Positions 8,408-13,913 of a DNA stretch of 24,373 nucleotides are shown here, piece after piece (within the stretch, counting starts at the first letter, position 1; every line of letters starts with the position of its first letter). A program made the translations under genes and the position numbers. The DNA is from a virus. Below the pieces are notes generated by a model. The model saw only the letters and a list, made by a program, of their open reading frames with translations, made no database searches and was not told the DNA's origin. Where the stretch lies: IMG/VR virus record IMGVR_UViG_3300046660_000226, positions 1-24,373 of that record. One strand, 5' to 3'.

Positions 8408-8869
8408 TTATCTCTGGCTCGCGTTGATCTGAATCGCCGCCTCACGTTGCTGCCATCCTGTCCAAGCCAGCTCTGCAATGAATTCCTGAACCGTCATTCC
8501 CTCCTGCTGGGCCGCCATGACGAGTTCTGCGCCCATACTCGCTCGCTTGGCAGTCAAGTACGTTGGGGATACCGATGGCATCGATGCGGGCCGTGGTCGC
8601 GTTCGCCAATGCGGTGCCGGCGTTCTAACTTGCGCTGTGCTCTTACCCGTTGCCACGATCGTCACCCTCCGCTCCCGTTGATATCGTTCGACCTGGATCA
8701 AACCCCTGCGTTCGAGCCTCGCCACTATTCCCGTTGCCGTTCCGCCCGGGCTGCAATCCAGCATTGTCGCGATCTCGATCGACGTGGGGCAGCGTTCGTC
8801 GGCTTCCGCAGCGCGGCACAGCGCTCGGTAAACCATGTTCTCCCACGGATCTTCGATCGCGATGTTCAT
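8408..8869 (-). CDS. winged-helix DNA-binding protein upstream of terminase
   Basis: A 153-residue protein starting MNIAIEDPWENMVYRALCR, with the start chosen because ATGA overlaps the stop of the preceding small gene. Residues about 12-70 read as a winged helix: helix 1 (ENMVYRALCRAA), helices 2-3 (TSIEIATMLDCSPGGTATGI) and a wing (RGLIQVERYQRERRVTIV), similar to MarR/LexA-type N-terminal domains. A basic linker follows, and a C-terminal helical part (KRASMGAELVMAAQQEGMTV). It lies just before the terminase genes, where it could switch on late genes or assist packaging-site recognition; both are inference. No enzymatic motif is present. Confidence 0.75.
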   Translation of the reverse strand: MNIAIEDPWENMVYRALCRAAEADERCPTSIEIATMLDCSPGGTATGIVARLERRGLIQVERYQRERRVTIVATGKSTAQVRTPAPHWRTRPRPASMPSVSPTYLTAKRASMGAELVMAAQQEGMTVQEFIAELAWTGWQQREAAIQINASQR

Positions 8870-8985
8870 TGGGGTTGCTGTGCCTTCCACGCTCGGAGGA
8901 TGGCGCACGGGTCGAGCATCCACAGTTCACCCGTTGTCTCAGCTTCCACAATGCGGGCTTTCAGCCATGTGATGTAATCGGTCAT
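8866..8985 (-). CDS. small protein, 39 aa
   Basis: ATG at 8985 is preceded by an excellent ribosome-binding site (GAGGAAG), better than that of any longer in-frame start, and the stop overlaps the next ATG (ATGA). The protein starts MTDYITWLKARIVEAETTGE and ends AILRAWKAQQPQ. It is predicted to be two amphipathic helices. No family recognised. Position between the helicase loader and the winged-helix gene suggests a regulatory or replication-associated micro-protein, but nothing shows it directly. Confidence 0.6.
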   Translation of the reverse strand: MTDYITWLKARIVEAETTGELWMLDPCAILRAWKAQQPQ

Positions 8986-9026
8986 CTCACTTCCTCTCGA
9001 TATGCCAGGGTGTAGGGATGGGTCAT
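8982..9026 (-). CDS. possible 14-codon bridging micro-ORF
   Basis: ATG at 9026 overlaps the stop of the helicase-loader-like gene (ATGA), reads 14 sense codons (MTHPYTLAYREEVR) and ends in a TGA that overlaps the ATG of the 39-residue gene (ATGA). The ribosome-binding site of the following gene lies inside it. Coupling on both sides is suggestive. A product this short may have no function beyond carrying ribosomes across. Confidence 0.35.
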   Translation of the reverse strand: MTHPYTLAYREEVR

Positions 9027-9712
9027 GCTGCTTTCCTATATTTCTCAAGCACATGATCGGTATATGCGGATGGCGAAGCGGCGGCCTGGGCAAGGCGCTT
9101 GGGCATCCATTCGATGGGGTTGCTGATCCCCTTTGCTTGGCAGTCGAGGACGGCGGCTAGGACATCGCCATCCGATCGGCCTTTGCGCCAGCGGCCCACG
9201 ATGGAGCGGGCGGCGCGTTCGTCATGTCCCGATGCGGTCAAGAGCGTGACGCCAATATCCCAAATGGCTTTCACGATGTCGACGGGCGGAACGCCTGCTT
9301 CGTTAGAAGCAGAATCTTGTTTCCCTTGTTCTTGTGTGGTCCCTAACTGGTCCTTTGCTGGTCCCGACCGTTCAGGAATTTGCTGATATTTGTCGTAATT
9401 GCATATAGTTAAAGTGGTCCCTGACTGGTCCCGATTTTGGAGGACCATTTCATGCGCCTCTAGGCGTGCCAAGAACCGCCGAACGCGCTTCTTGTCCCAC
9501 TGGAATGCCGATGCTAGCGAGCGGTCCGAGATGTGTATTTGACCACGCTCAAGCATCACCGATTGGCCCTGCCCGGCGGTCCGGCGAATAGGCTTCCACG
9601 CGGTATGCTCGATGAGCCAGAACCACGCGTCGGCGTCGGCCATTGGGTCGCGGCGTTCCTCGAATGCCTCGTTGTCGCGCCAGCCGCGATGCATCGACAC
9701 CCAGCCGCTCAC
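9023..9712 (-). CDS. replication initiation / helicase-loader-like protein
   Basis: A 229-residue protein, GTG start overlapping the helicase stop (GTGA). The N-terminal part (SGWVSMHRGWRDNEAFEERR ... ADAWFWLIEHTAWKP) followed by a winged-helix region (LASAFQWDKKRVRRFLARLE) resembles phage replisome organisers of the lambda O/DnaD-like class: an aromatic-rich start and an HTH that reads the origin. A flexible Gln/Ser/Pro-rich linker (about residues 115-140) leads to a C-terminal helical domain (IVKAIWDIGVTLLTASGHDE ... PIEWMPKRLAQA) like DnaT/DnaD-type helicase-binding parts. Beside the DnaB-type helicase, it probably recognises the origin or loads the helicase. The exact family is uncertain. 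Confidence 0.7.
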   Translation of the reverse strand: MSGWVSMHRGWRDNEAFEERRDPMADADAWFWLIEHTAWKPIRRTAGQGQSVMLERGQIHISDRSLASAFQWDKKRVRRFLARLEAHEMVLQNRDQSGTTLTICNYDKYQQIPERSGPAKDQLGTTQEQGKQDSASNEAGVPPVDIVKAIWDIGVTLLTASGHDERAARSIVGRWRKGRSDGDVLAAVLDCQAKGISNPIEWMPKRLAQAAASPSAYTDHVLEKYRKAA

Positions 9713-11094
9713 CCGCGCACCGCCTGAAACTTGGCGTAGAAGTCAGCCACGCCATGGCTGGCTGGGCGCTGGCGGTGCTTACCGAGAATAATCTCTAGCT
9801 TGTTCTCGCACTCTGATAGCGCTTGCTCCCAAGCAACACGCTCGGCGCTCTTGGGCGCGGGCTCGTTCTGGCGCAGGTAATATTCGTCACGGAGCAGAAA
9901 CAACACGACGTCGGCGTCCTGCTCGATCTGCCCACTTTCCCGAAGGTCTGCCAGATTGGGGCGCTTGTCCGAGCGCTTCTCAACGTCGCGGTTGAGTTGG
10001 GATATCGCGATCACCGCGACATCGTTTTCCTTCGCGATGGCTTTGAGCCCACGGCTAATCTCGGAGATTTCCTGGACGCGGCCTTCATGTGCCCGGCTAC
10101 CTGAGAGAAGCTGGAGGTAGTCCACCACGACAACCTCAAGCGGGATGCCCTTGGCAGCCAGTCTTCGCTTGTGCCGGCGGACGACCATCGCAAGGCGACC
10201 GATCGTCATATGCGCCACGTCCTCAATCTGGAGAGGAAATTGCGATATGCGCGCGCCGTAGGCGACGGTGCGGTCAATGATCCATTGCGGGACCTGTTCG
10301 TCCAGCAACTCGCTAAGGGCGATCGGGCGACGATCGTCGAACGACAGGTCCGCCATCATGCGGGCGGTCAATTCCTCCGCGCCCATCTCAAGCGAGACGT
10401 AGAGTGTGCCACGACCGTCCATGGCGGTACCGAGCGACAGAGAGAGCGCGACGGCGGTCTTGCCCATGCCAGGACGCGCAGCGAGCACGACAAGCTGTTT
10501 CCGGCGGATACCCCCGGTAAGCTTGTCGAGTGTGGGGACGCGGTTGCAGCGGATGGCGTTGGCCGGTTGGCCAAGCGAGTTGGCCAGATTGTTGAACGCG
10601 TCGCCAATTGATAAAGATGTTGACGCCTGCCCTGGAGCAAGCGCGCCCACGATCGCGGCATCTGCTACATCGGCAATGCTCTCCACGCTGCTCTGTGGAT
10701 CTGATGCCTTGGCGATCCCTTCGCGCAGACCGTCCGCCAACCGCCGCTTGCAGGCCTCTCTGGCGATCATCTTGGCCCCATCGGTGGGGCGCATGAGCAA
10801 CGTCGATGAGGTTGCCATGTCGCGCCAGAAGCGCTGGCCTTCTGCGCCGCTAAATGCCGGCATGTCGGCGATCATCGGGCGGATGGTGATGATATTTGCT
10901 GGGCGACCTTGGGCGTACTCAGAGACGACTAGACCATAGACGTGGCCGAACGCTGCTTCCGCGAAGTCCTCCGGATTGAGAATGTCGGCAACCGCATCGA
11001 TGCGCGCATTGTCGTACATCAGGCTCGCAAGCAGGACGTATTCCGCTTCTACAAGCGACTGGCTGGCGGCGGTGGCCGAGACAAGCTGCGTCAC
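9709..11094 (-). CDS. dnaB: replicative DNA helicase, DnaB-like
   Basis: A 461-residue protein with an N-terminal DnaB domain (residues about 10-110) and a RecA-like C-terminal ATPase. Walker A is ARPGMGKT at about 206-213; Walker B is VVVVDYLQLL at about 321-330, followed by motif H3 SQLNR (365-369) and H4 (ADLRESGQIEQDADVVLFL). It unwinds DNA at the phage fork. I start at the GTG at 11094, since GGAGGA sits 6 bases upstream and GTGA overlaps the preceding stop; an ATG at 11127 would add 11 residues but lacks such a site. Size matches phage-encoded DnaB proteins. No intein or split is visible. Confidence 0.93.
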   Translation of the reverse strand: MTQLVSATAASQSLVEAEYVLLASLMYDNARIDAVADILNPEDFAEAAFGHVYGLVVSEYAQGRPANIITIRPMIADMPAFSGAEGQRFWRDMATSSTLLMRPTDGAKMIAREACKRRLADGLREGIAKASDPQSSVESIADVADAAIVGALAPGQASTSLSIGDAFNNLANSLGQPANAIRCNRVPTLDKLTGGIRRKQLVVLAARPGMGKTAVALSLSLGTAMDGRGTLYVSLEMGAEELTARMMADLSFDDRRPIALSELLDEQVPQWIIDRTVAYGARISQFPLQIEDVAHMTIGRLAMVVRRHKRRLAAKGIPLEVVVVDYLQLLSGSRAHEGRVQEISEISRGLKAIAKENDVAVIAISQLNRDVEKRSDKRPNLADLRESGQIEQDADVVLFLLRDEYYLRQNEPAPKSAERVAWEQALSECENKLEIILGKHRQRPASHGVADFYAKFQAVRG

Positions 11095-11288
11095 GCCGCG
11101 TCCTCCGATAAGAAGAGATCGCGCCACTTTGCCCAGGCGCGGGCGGCGGCCATCGAATGCTCAAGATTGGTGGCAAGCTCAGGGTTGTCGAGTTGCTGTG
11201 TCGCTAGTTCCGAATACACGCGCCAAGCGGCTTCAACCGGAGTTTCGCCGGCCTGCTGCTTGCTCGCGAAAGGGAGGATAGCGCCCAT
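11091..11288 (-). CDS. small protein upstream of helicase, 65 aa
   Basis: A 65-residue protein starting MGAILPFASKQQAGETPVEA and ending AKWRDLFLSEDAA, predicted to be helical. Its stop overlaps the helicase GTG start. It carries the helicase ribosome-binding site within its last codons. It begins 8 bases after the stop of the 35-residue frame. No family recognised. Its position suggests a replication accessory role, for example as a helicase partner or antitoxin-like regulator, but nothing in the sequence distinguishes these. Confidence 0.65.
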   Translation of the reverse strand: MGAILPFASKQQAGETPVEAAWRVYSELATQQLDNPELATNLEHSMAAARAWAKWRDLFLSEDAA

Positions 11289-11296
11289 CGACTATT

Positions 11297-11404
11297 CTAT
11301 GCTCCCGACAACTGGGCGCAAGCAACTGTGGATAATCGCTTATCCACATCAAACAGGCTAAGCCGTTGAAAATGCTCGATGTGGATAATCGGGATGCCGA
11401 TCAT
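11297..11404 (-). CDS. possible small protein, 35 aa, overlapping DnaA boxes
   Basis: ATG at 11404 has a strong ribosome-binding site (GAGGGAA) and overlaps the stop of the DUF1064-type gene (ATGA). It reads 35 codons (MIGIPIIHIEHFQRLSLFDV ... ACAQLSGA). The gene body is built around three DnaA boxes, which force residues such as IIHI and DKRLST. So the stretch may be primarily an origin that happens to stay open, with translation passing through it. Both functions may coexist. Confidence 0.45.
   Translation of the reverse strand: MIGIPIIHIEHFQRLSLFDVDKRLSTVACAQLSGA
11327..11388. other. candidate replication origin: three perfect DnaA boxes
   Basis: Three exact copies of the DnaA 9-mer TTATCCACA (canonical TTATnCACA) lie within 62 bases: minus orientation at 11327-11335, plus orientation at 11340-11348, and minus orientation at 11380-11388. 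The first two face each other across a 4-base spacer (TCGC), forming a 22-base perfect palindrome. The two minus-oriented boxes share the longer 12-mer CGATTATCCACA. They lie directly upstream of the helicase and helicase-loader genes, where phage origins commonly sit. An AT-rich unwinding element is not obvious nearby. Chance occurrence of three such 9-mers is very unlikely. Confidence 0.7.
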
Positions 11405-11751
11405 ACTTCCCTCAATTCGATTTGAGGGAACAGGTGACGAAAAATGGCCGCGCGCAGCGGATAGTCCCGCACGACGAAGCCCTTGCTGTCCTCTACCACC
11501 TGCTTTTGCGATTTGACCTCGACATAGGCGAAGTCGCCGGTGAAGCGAGCGCACTGGCCATTCTTCATCATCACTGGCTTGCCGCCGATAACGAACTCGA
11601 ATCGGGGCTGCACCTGAAGCAGCATGATTTCGTCGAGGCGCTGGAGTAGATGCAGTTCGCCGCAGCGCGTCGCTTCACGCTTGCTGTCGTGAATGTGGCC
11701 GTTGTTGCATGCCGTTTTCTTGGCGCCGTACTTGCTCACCCCTGCCCCCAC
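11401..11751 (-). CDS. DUF1064-type nuclease (PD-(D/E)xK/VRR-Nuc-like)
   Basis: A 116-residue protein with the typical DUF1064 order: N-terminal SKYGAKK, then DSKREATRCGELHLLQRLDE, LQVQPRFEF, and the catalytic-looking block FTGDFAYVEV ... VVEDSKG (Asp then Glu-Asp-x-Lys), ending PLRAAIFRHLFP. The family is a small phage endonuclease thought to act on branched DNA during replication or recombination; activity here is inferred. The start is a GTG, either at 11751 (AAGG 7 bases upstream) or at 11739, where GTGA overlaps the preceding stop. I keep the longer one. Its stop overlaps the ATG at 11404. Confidence 0.85.
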   Translation of the reverse strand: MGAGVSKYGAKKTACNNGHIHDSKREATRCGELHLLQRLDEIMLLQVQPRFEFVIGGKPVMMKNGQCARFTGDFAYVEVKSQKQVVEDSKGFVVRDYPLRAAIFRHLFPQIELREV

Positions 11752-11897
11752 ATGGTTGCCTTGGAGTTCCAGACGGATAAGCTAGGATGCTTGGTGTTGA
11801 CCGGAACAGGTTGCAGGCGGTCGATTGTCACTCGGCCAGGGGTGAAGTGCACGACGCAGGGAACCGGAGTTCCAAGGACTTTAATCTCCGCTTTCAT
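11736..11897 (-). CDS. small protein, 53 aa
   Basis: ATG at 11897 overlaps the stop of the 48-residue gene (ATGA). The protein reads MKAEIKVLGTPVPCVVHFTP ... LSVWNSKATMWGQG and is predicted beta-rich. Longer in-frame starts (to 12086) run through upstream genes and are rejected. Its end overlaps the start of the nuclease gene. Small beta-rich proteins next to RusA-like or nuclease genes are common, but this is too short for a RusA resolvase, and no catalytic aspartates are present. Function unknown. Confidence 0.6.
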   Translation of the reverse strand: MKAEIKVLGTPVPCVVHFTPGRVTIDRLQPVPVNTKHPSLSVWNSKATMWGQG

Positions 11898-12040
11898 GCC
11901 CGCGCCCTCCCCTTCAAGGCAGCCGCGCGTCGGGCCAGGTATTGACGATGCTCGTAGCTGGAGAGGGTTTGCTGAACCAACTCGTCCAAGCGCTTCATGG
12001 CTTTGCGTTGGCGATAGGAGGCTATGAGATGGGAGATCAT
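11894..12040 (-). CDS. small basic protein, 48 aa
   Basis: ATG at 12040 overlaps the methyltransferase stop (ATGA), with AGGAG 9 bases upstream. The protein (MISHLIASYRQRKAMKRLDE ... RAAALKGRARA) is basic and helical, with many Arg and Gln. Its stop overlaps the next ATG. It is too short for routine detection. The composition would fit nucleic-acid binding, but no family is recognised. Confidence 0.6.
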   Translation of the reverse strand: MISHLIASYRQRKAMKRLDELVQQTLSSYEHRQYLARRAAALKGRARA

Positions 12041-12768
12041 GCTGCTTGCTCCTGAAACAGCGAGCCCTGCCGTTGAGCGTCCTCAATCCGACGACAGGCT
12101 ATGTCGAACCAACGAGCGTCCTTCTCAATCCCAACGAAGGAGCGGTTGATCTGCAGTGCGGCAACGCCCGTCGTGCCAGACCCCATGAAAGGATCTAGAA
12201 CGGTGTCGCCGACGCTAGATGAGTTTCCAATCCAGAGGCGCATCAACTCAACCGGCTTCTCTGTCGGGTGCGCTGACTCGTCGCGCTGGAATATGGTGAC
12301 GAGATTTTTAGACGCAGGATCGTTGATCGTCCGAGCCTTGCCCTTGAACATGAATAGACCGAACTCGGTAACGTTCTGATAGTATTTGTTCGGAAGCGCA
12401 GTCCGCTTGTCCCATACAAGCAGTGTATGAAAACGGAATCCGGCGCCCTCAGCTGCGGACTGCATGTCTTTTACATTTCGCCCATTGGACATGAAATAAG
12501 CGTGGGCACGCTCACCTAGCGCCGCGAAAACTGCAGGCATCCAGTCCGCGAACTCTATGTCACATTCAACGATATCGCCCTGGTTGCCGTAATCCTTCAT
12601 CCAGCCGCCGAATCCGCCTTCCAATTGAAGATTGGAAGCGAAGCCGCCCTTCGACACGCGGTAAGGCGGGTCACTGCAGACGAGATCAGCCGCCGCAATG
12701 GTTGGCAGCACGTCCAGAGCGTTGCCCAAATGCAGCGTGGCGTTGCCGATGATCTCTACGCGGCTCAT
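12037..12768 (-). CDS. DNA methyltransferase (N6-adenine/N4-cytosine, beta class)
   Basis: A 243-residue protein with motif IV DPPY at residues 33-36 preceding motif I DPFMGSGTTG at 192-201. This order defines the beta class (CcrM/HinfI-like), and DPPY favours N6-adenine. HPTEKPVELM, upstream of motif I, is the usual motif X. The short region between could be a target-recognition segment. No restriction endonuclease is nearby, so it is an orphan, probably protecting phage DNA from host restriction or marking it for regulation. The start at 12768 has GAGGAG upstream and ATGA overlap with the HTH gene; a longer start at 12813 would lie inside that gene. Confidence 0.9.
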   Translation of the reverse strand: MSRVEIIGNATLHLGNALDVLPTIAAADLVCSDPPYRVSKGGFASNLQLEGGFGGWMKDYGNQGDIVECDIEFADWMPAVFAALGERAHAYFMSNGRNVKDMQSAAEGAGFRFHTLLVWDKRTALPNKYYQNVTEFGLFMFKGKARTINDPASKNLVTIFQRDESAHPTEKPVELMRLWIGNSSSVGDTVLDPFMGSGTTGVAALQINRSFVGIEKDARWFDIACRRIEDAQRQGSLFQEQAA

Positions 12769-13247
12769 GCCACGCTCCTCAATCGGCGCATTTCCTCGAT
12801 CCGAGTCAGCCATGTGCCCAGCGTGCGGTAGCAGCGGCGAAGGCGGTGCTCGTCCTTGGCCAGCAATTCATGGTCAGTCGTGACTACGCCGCCGGGGCTG
12901 TTCGGGTCTTCATGCTGCGCCGTCTCGTTGGCCACCGCGATCATGTCGCGGGTCAGTGGGTCGGTGCTGCACGTCGCGTCGTGCTGGACGTTGCGCAGGC
13001 CGTAAGCCTTATCCAGCTCGTCATGGGCGCTGCCGTCATATGCGAGCAGGTTCCAAATCTTGTCGGCGGTCGGTATCGACGTGCCAGACTTGAGATTACG
13101 CAAGTGGCGTTCAGAGATTCCGAGCCACAAAGCTACTTGCCCATCGGTGTGCTGGTCGCAGAGACGGGACAGCGCGCGCAACCATTTGGAGCGGAACTGT
13201 TCTTCCGTCAGTGGTTGCATATGCGGAACGATGTTGCGCTGCGGCAT
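12765..13247 (-). CDS. HTH protein of unknown role
   Basis: A 160-residue protein with GGAGGG 8 bases before its ATG. Residues about 30-65 contain a helix-turn-helix (DGQVALWLGISERHLRNLKS, with GTSIPTADKIWNLL after it), like XRE/Cro-type or terminase-like HTHs. The C-terminus (LLAKDEHRLRRCYRTLGTWL ...) is helical and basic. The middle is polar and perhaps disordered. It lies early in the leftward operon between a membrane micro-protein and the methyltransferase, so it may be a regulator of replication or late genes. That is inference; no family beyond HTH is recognised. Confidence 0.65.
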   Translation of the reverse strand: MPQRNIVPHMQPLTEEQFRSKWLRALSRLCDQHTDGQVALWLGISERHLRNLKSGTSIPTADKIWNLLAYDGSAHDELDKAYGLRNVQHDATCSTDPLTRDMIAVANETAQHEDPNSPGGVVTTDHELLAKDEHRLRRCYRTLGTWLTRIEEMRRLRSVA

Positions 13248-13249
13248 GG

Positions 13250-13429
13250 CTATTGCCCTCCATCATGGAAGACGCCCAACCGACGATTGATCCTGTCCCG
13301 GTGAGCGCGGTGGTAGCGCGCGTTCTGGAAGGCATCCGCAAGCTCGATGAGCCCGTAGACGCCACCCAGCACGAAGGCCGCGCCGAAGACGCCAATGACG
13401 ATCGCCCAAAAGTTGAAGTCGTCAGCCAT
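13250..13429 (-). CDS. single-span membrane micro-protein, 59 aa
   Basis: ATG at 13429 shares TGATG with the stop of the preceding gene; stop at 13252-13250. The protein reads MADDFNFWAIVIGVFGAAFV with LGGVYGLIEL following, then a basic, hydrophilic C-terminus (ARYHRAHRDRINRR). It therefore has one transmembrane helix at about residues 8-30, with the basic tail probably in the cytoplasm. Early membrane micro-proteins in phages often alter the host envelope or block other phages; here no function can be assigned. It has its own small gap (2 bases) to the HTH gene, whose ribosome-binding site is inside its last codons. Confidence 0.65.
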   Translation of the reverse strand: MADDFNFWAIVIGVFGAAFVLGGVYGLIELADAFQNARYHRAHRDRINRRLGVFHDGGQ

Positions 13430-13614
13430 CAGGCTTCTCCGTCATGTTGAGTGAGACAAAGACCGGCGGGGTGTTGGAAAAGGGGTGGGCACACCCCGCC
13501 GGGAGTTTCGACGGCGGGCTCCGTGCCGTCGATTTCAGTGGTGATGGCGCTGGAGAGGCATCCGCGATCAATCGCGCGCTGCCATGCTCCGGGCTCGGAT
13601 TCTGTGTCGATCAT
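13429..13614 (-). CDS. hypothetical protein, 61 aa, second gene of leftward operon
   Basis: ATG at 13614 overlaps the cro stop (ATGA) and its stop overlaps the next ATG (TGATG). The protein reads MIDTESEPGAWQRAIDRGCL and ends LCLTQHDGEA. The first 20 residues look helical; the remainder is Pro/Cys-containing. It stands where lambda-like phages carry early regulatory genes such as cII, but shows no HTH. A strong hairpin lies within it. Function unknown. Confidence 0.55.
   Translation of the reverse strand: MIDTESEPGAWQRAIDRGCLSSAITTEIDGTEPAVETPGGVCPPLFQHPAGLCLTQHDGEA
13463..13502 (-). other. strong hairpin inside early leftward transcript
   Basis: A perfect 11-bp inverted repeat, CCGGCGGGGTG at 13463-13473 and CACCCCGCCGG at 13492-13502, with an 18-base loop. 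In the leftward transcript it is followed by a moderately U-rich stretch (TCTTTGTCT). It could be an attenuator or conditional terminator just downstream of cro. A competing stem (GGGGTG/CACCCC, 13482-13497) can form within it. No long U-tract is present, so full termination is doubtful. Confidence 0.4.
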
Positions 13615-13817
13615 GCTGCGGCCTGCTGTTCGGGCAGCACCATGTCGGCAGCGGTGACGATGCCCCCCGTCGCGTGCGTGATCTTCACGGCCAGTTCGAG
13701 CGATGGCTGTCGCTGGCCGTATGCGATCTTGCGGATGGTGTTGCGGGATTCCCCGAGGTCGTCGGCGAACTCAGGAACCTGCTTGCCGATGGCTTTTAGA
13801 TGATCCAAGAGCTTCAT
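13611..13817 (-). CDS. cro: Cro/YdaS-like repressor
   Basis: A 68-residue protein starting MKLLDHLKAIGKQVPEFADD, with an HTH at about residues 15-40 (FADDLGESRNTIRKIAYGQR) and the typical end KITHATGGIVTAADMVLPE. This C-terminal wording is common in YdaS/Cro-like small repressors of prophages. It is the first gene of the leftward operon and is divergent from the CI-like gene, the classical genetic switch. No ribosome-binding site precedes the ATG, and a plausible -10 ends 6 bases before it, so a leaderless mRNA is likely. A longer start at 13904 would run over the operators and is rejected. Confidence 0.85.
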   Translation of the reverse strand: MKLLDHLKAIGKQVPEFADDLGESRNTIRKIAYGQRQPSLELAVKITHATGGIVTAADMVLPEQQAAA

Positions 13818-13823
13818 TGCGCC

Positions 13824-13852
13824 AATGTGCCCCAACAGGGCACAATAGGCAA
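13824..13852 (-). promoter_or_regulatory. candidate leftward promoter for cro (leaderless)
   Basis: On the minus strand, -35 TTGCCT (13852-13847), 17-base spacer, -10 CACATT (13829-13824). The start would fall at 13817, the A of the cro ATG. Operator 1 fills the spacer. The -10 is a weak match to TATAAT, but the layout repeats at two other places in the window, which is the main support. Confidence 0.5.
13826..13844. promoter_or_regulatory. operator 1 (19-bp palindrome)
   Basis: TGTGCCC-CAACA-GGGCACA, both 7-base arms perfectly complementary. It lies in the spacer of the cro promoter, so a repressor bound here should block leftward transcription. Likely ligand: the adjacent CI-like and/or Cro-like protein, both with HTH domains. 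Confidence 0.8.
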
Positions 13853-13860
13853 GCTGAAAA

Positions 13861-13879
13861 TGTGCCCCACTGGGGTTCT
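13861..13879. promoter_or_regulatory. operator 2 (imperfect palindrome)
   Basis: TGTGCCC-CACTG-GGGTTCT: a perfect left arm and a degenerate right arm. Its centre is 35 bp from operator 1 and 26 bp from operator 3. It is the middle site of a three-site array and touches the -35 of the cI promoter. It is probably the weakest site, possibly filled cooperatively. Confidence 0.6.
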
Positions 13880-13907
13880 TGGCTTCTATGCCCTGCGTGG
13901 GCACACC
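13879..13907 (+). promoter_or_regulatory. candidate cI promoter (leaderless)
   Basis: -35 TTGGCT (13879-13884), 17-base spacer, -10 CACACC (13902-13907). The start would fall at 13914, the A of the repressor ATG. Operator 3 fills the spacer. The repressor gene has no ribosome-binding site, which fits a leaderless mRNA as for lambda cI. Confidence 0.5.
13887..13905. promoter_or_regulatory. operator 3 (19-bp palindrome)
   Basis: TATGCCC-TGCGT-GGGCACA, one mismatch from perfect symmetry. It lies within the proposed cI promoter spacer, so occupation should shut off repressor synthesis (autoregulation or Cro action). Confidence 0.75.
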
Positions 13908-13913
13908 GCGCCC

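Noticed and set aside
12807-12820. Operator-like TGTGCCC in the HTH gene
   Set aside because: Only one arm; the expected GGGCACA is absent.
13111-13395. 94-codon minus-strand frame near 13,300
   Set aside because: Out of register with the coupled 59-residue membrane protein and the HTH gene, both of which have proper junctions.
13487-13493. Operator half-site GGGCACA within the hairpin
   Set aside because: No partner half at the required 5-base spacing; explained by the hairpin.
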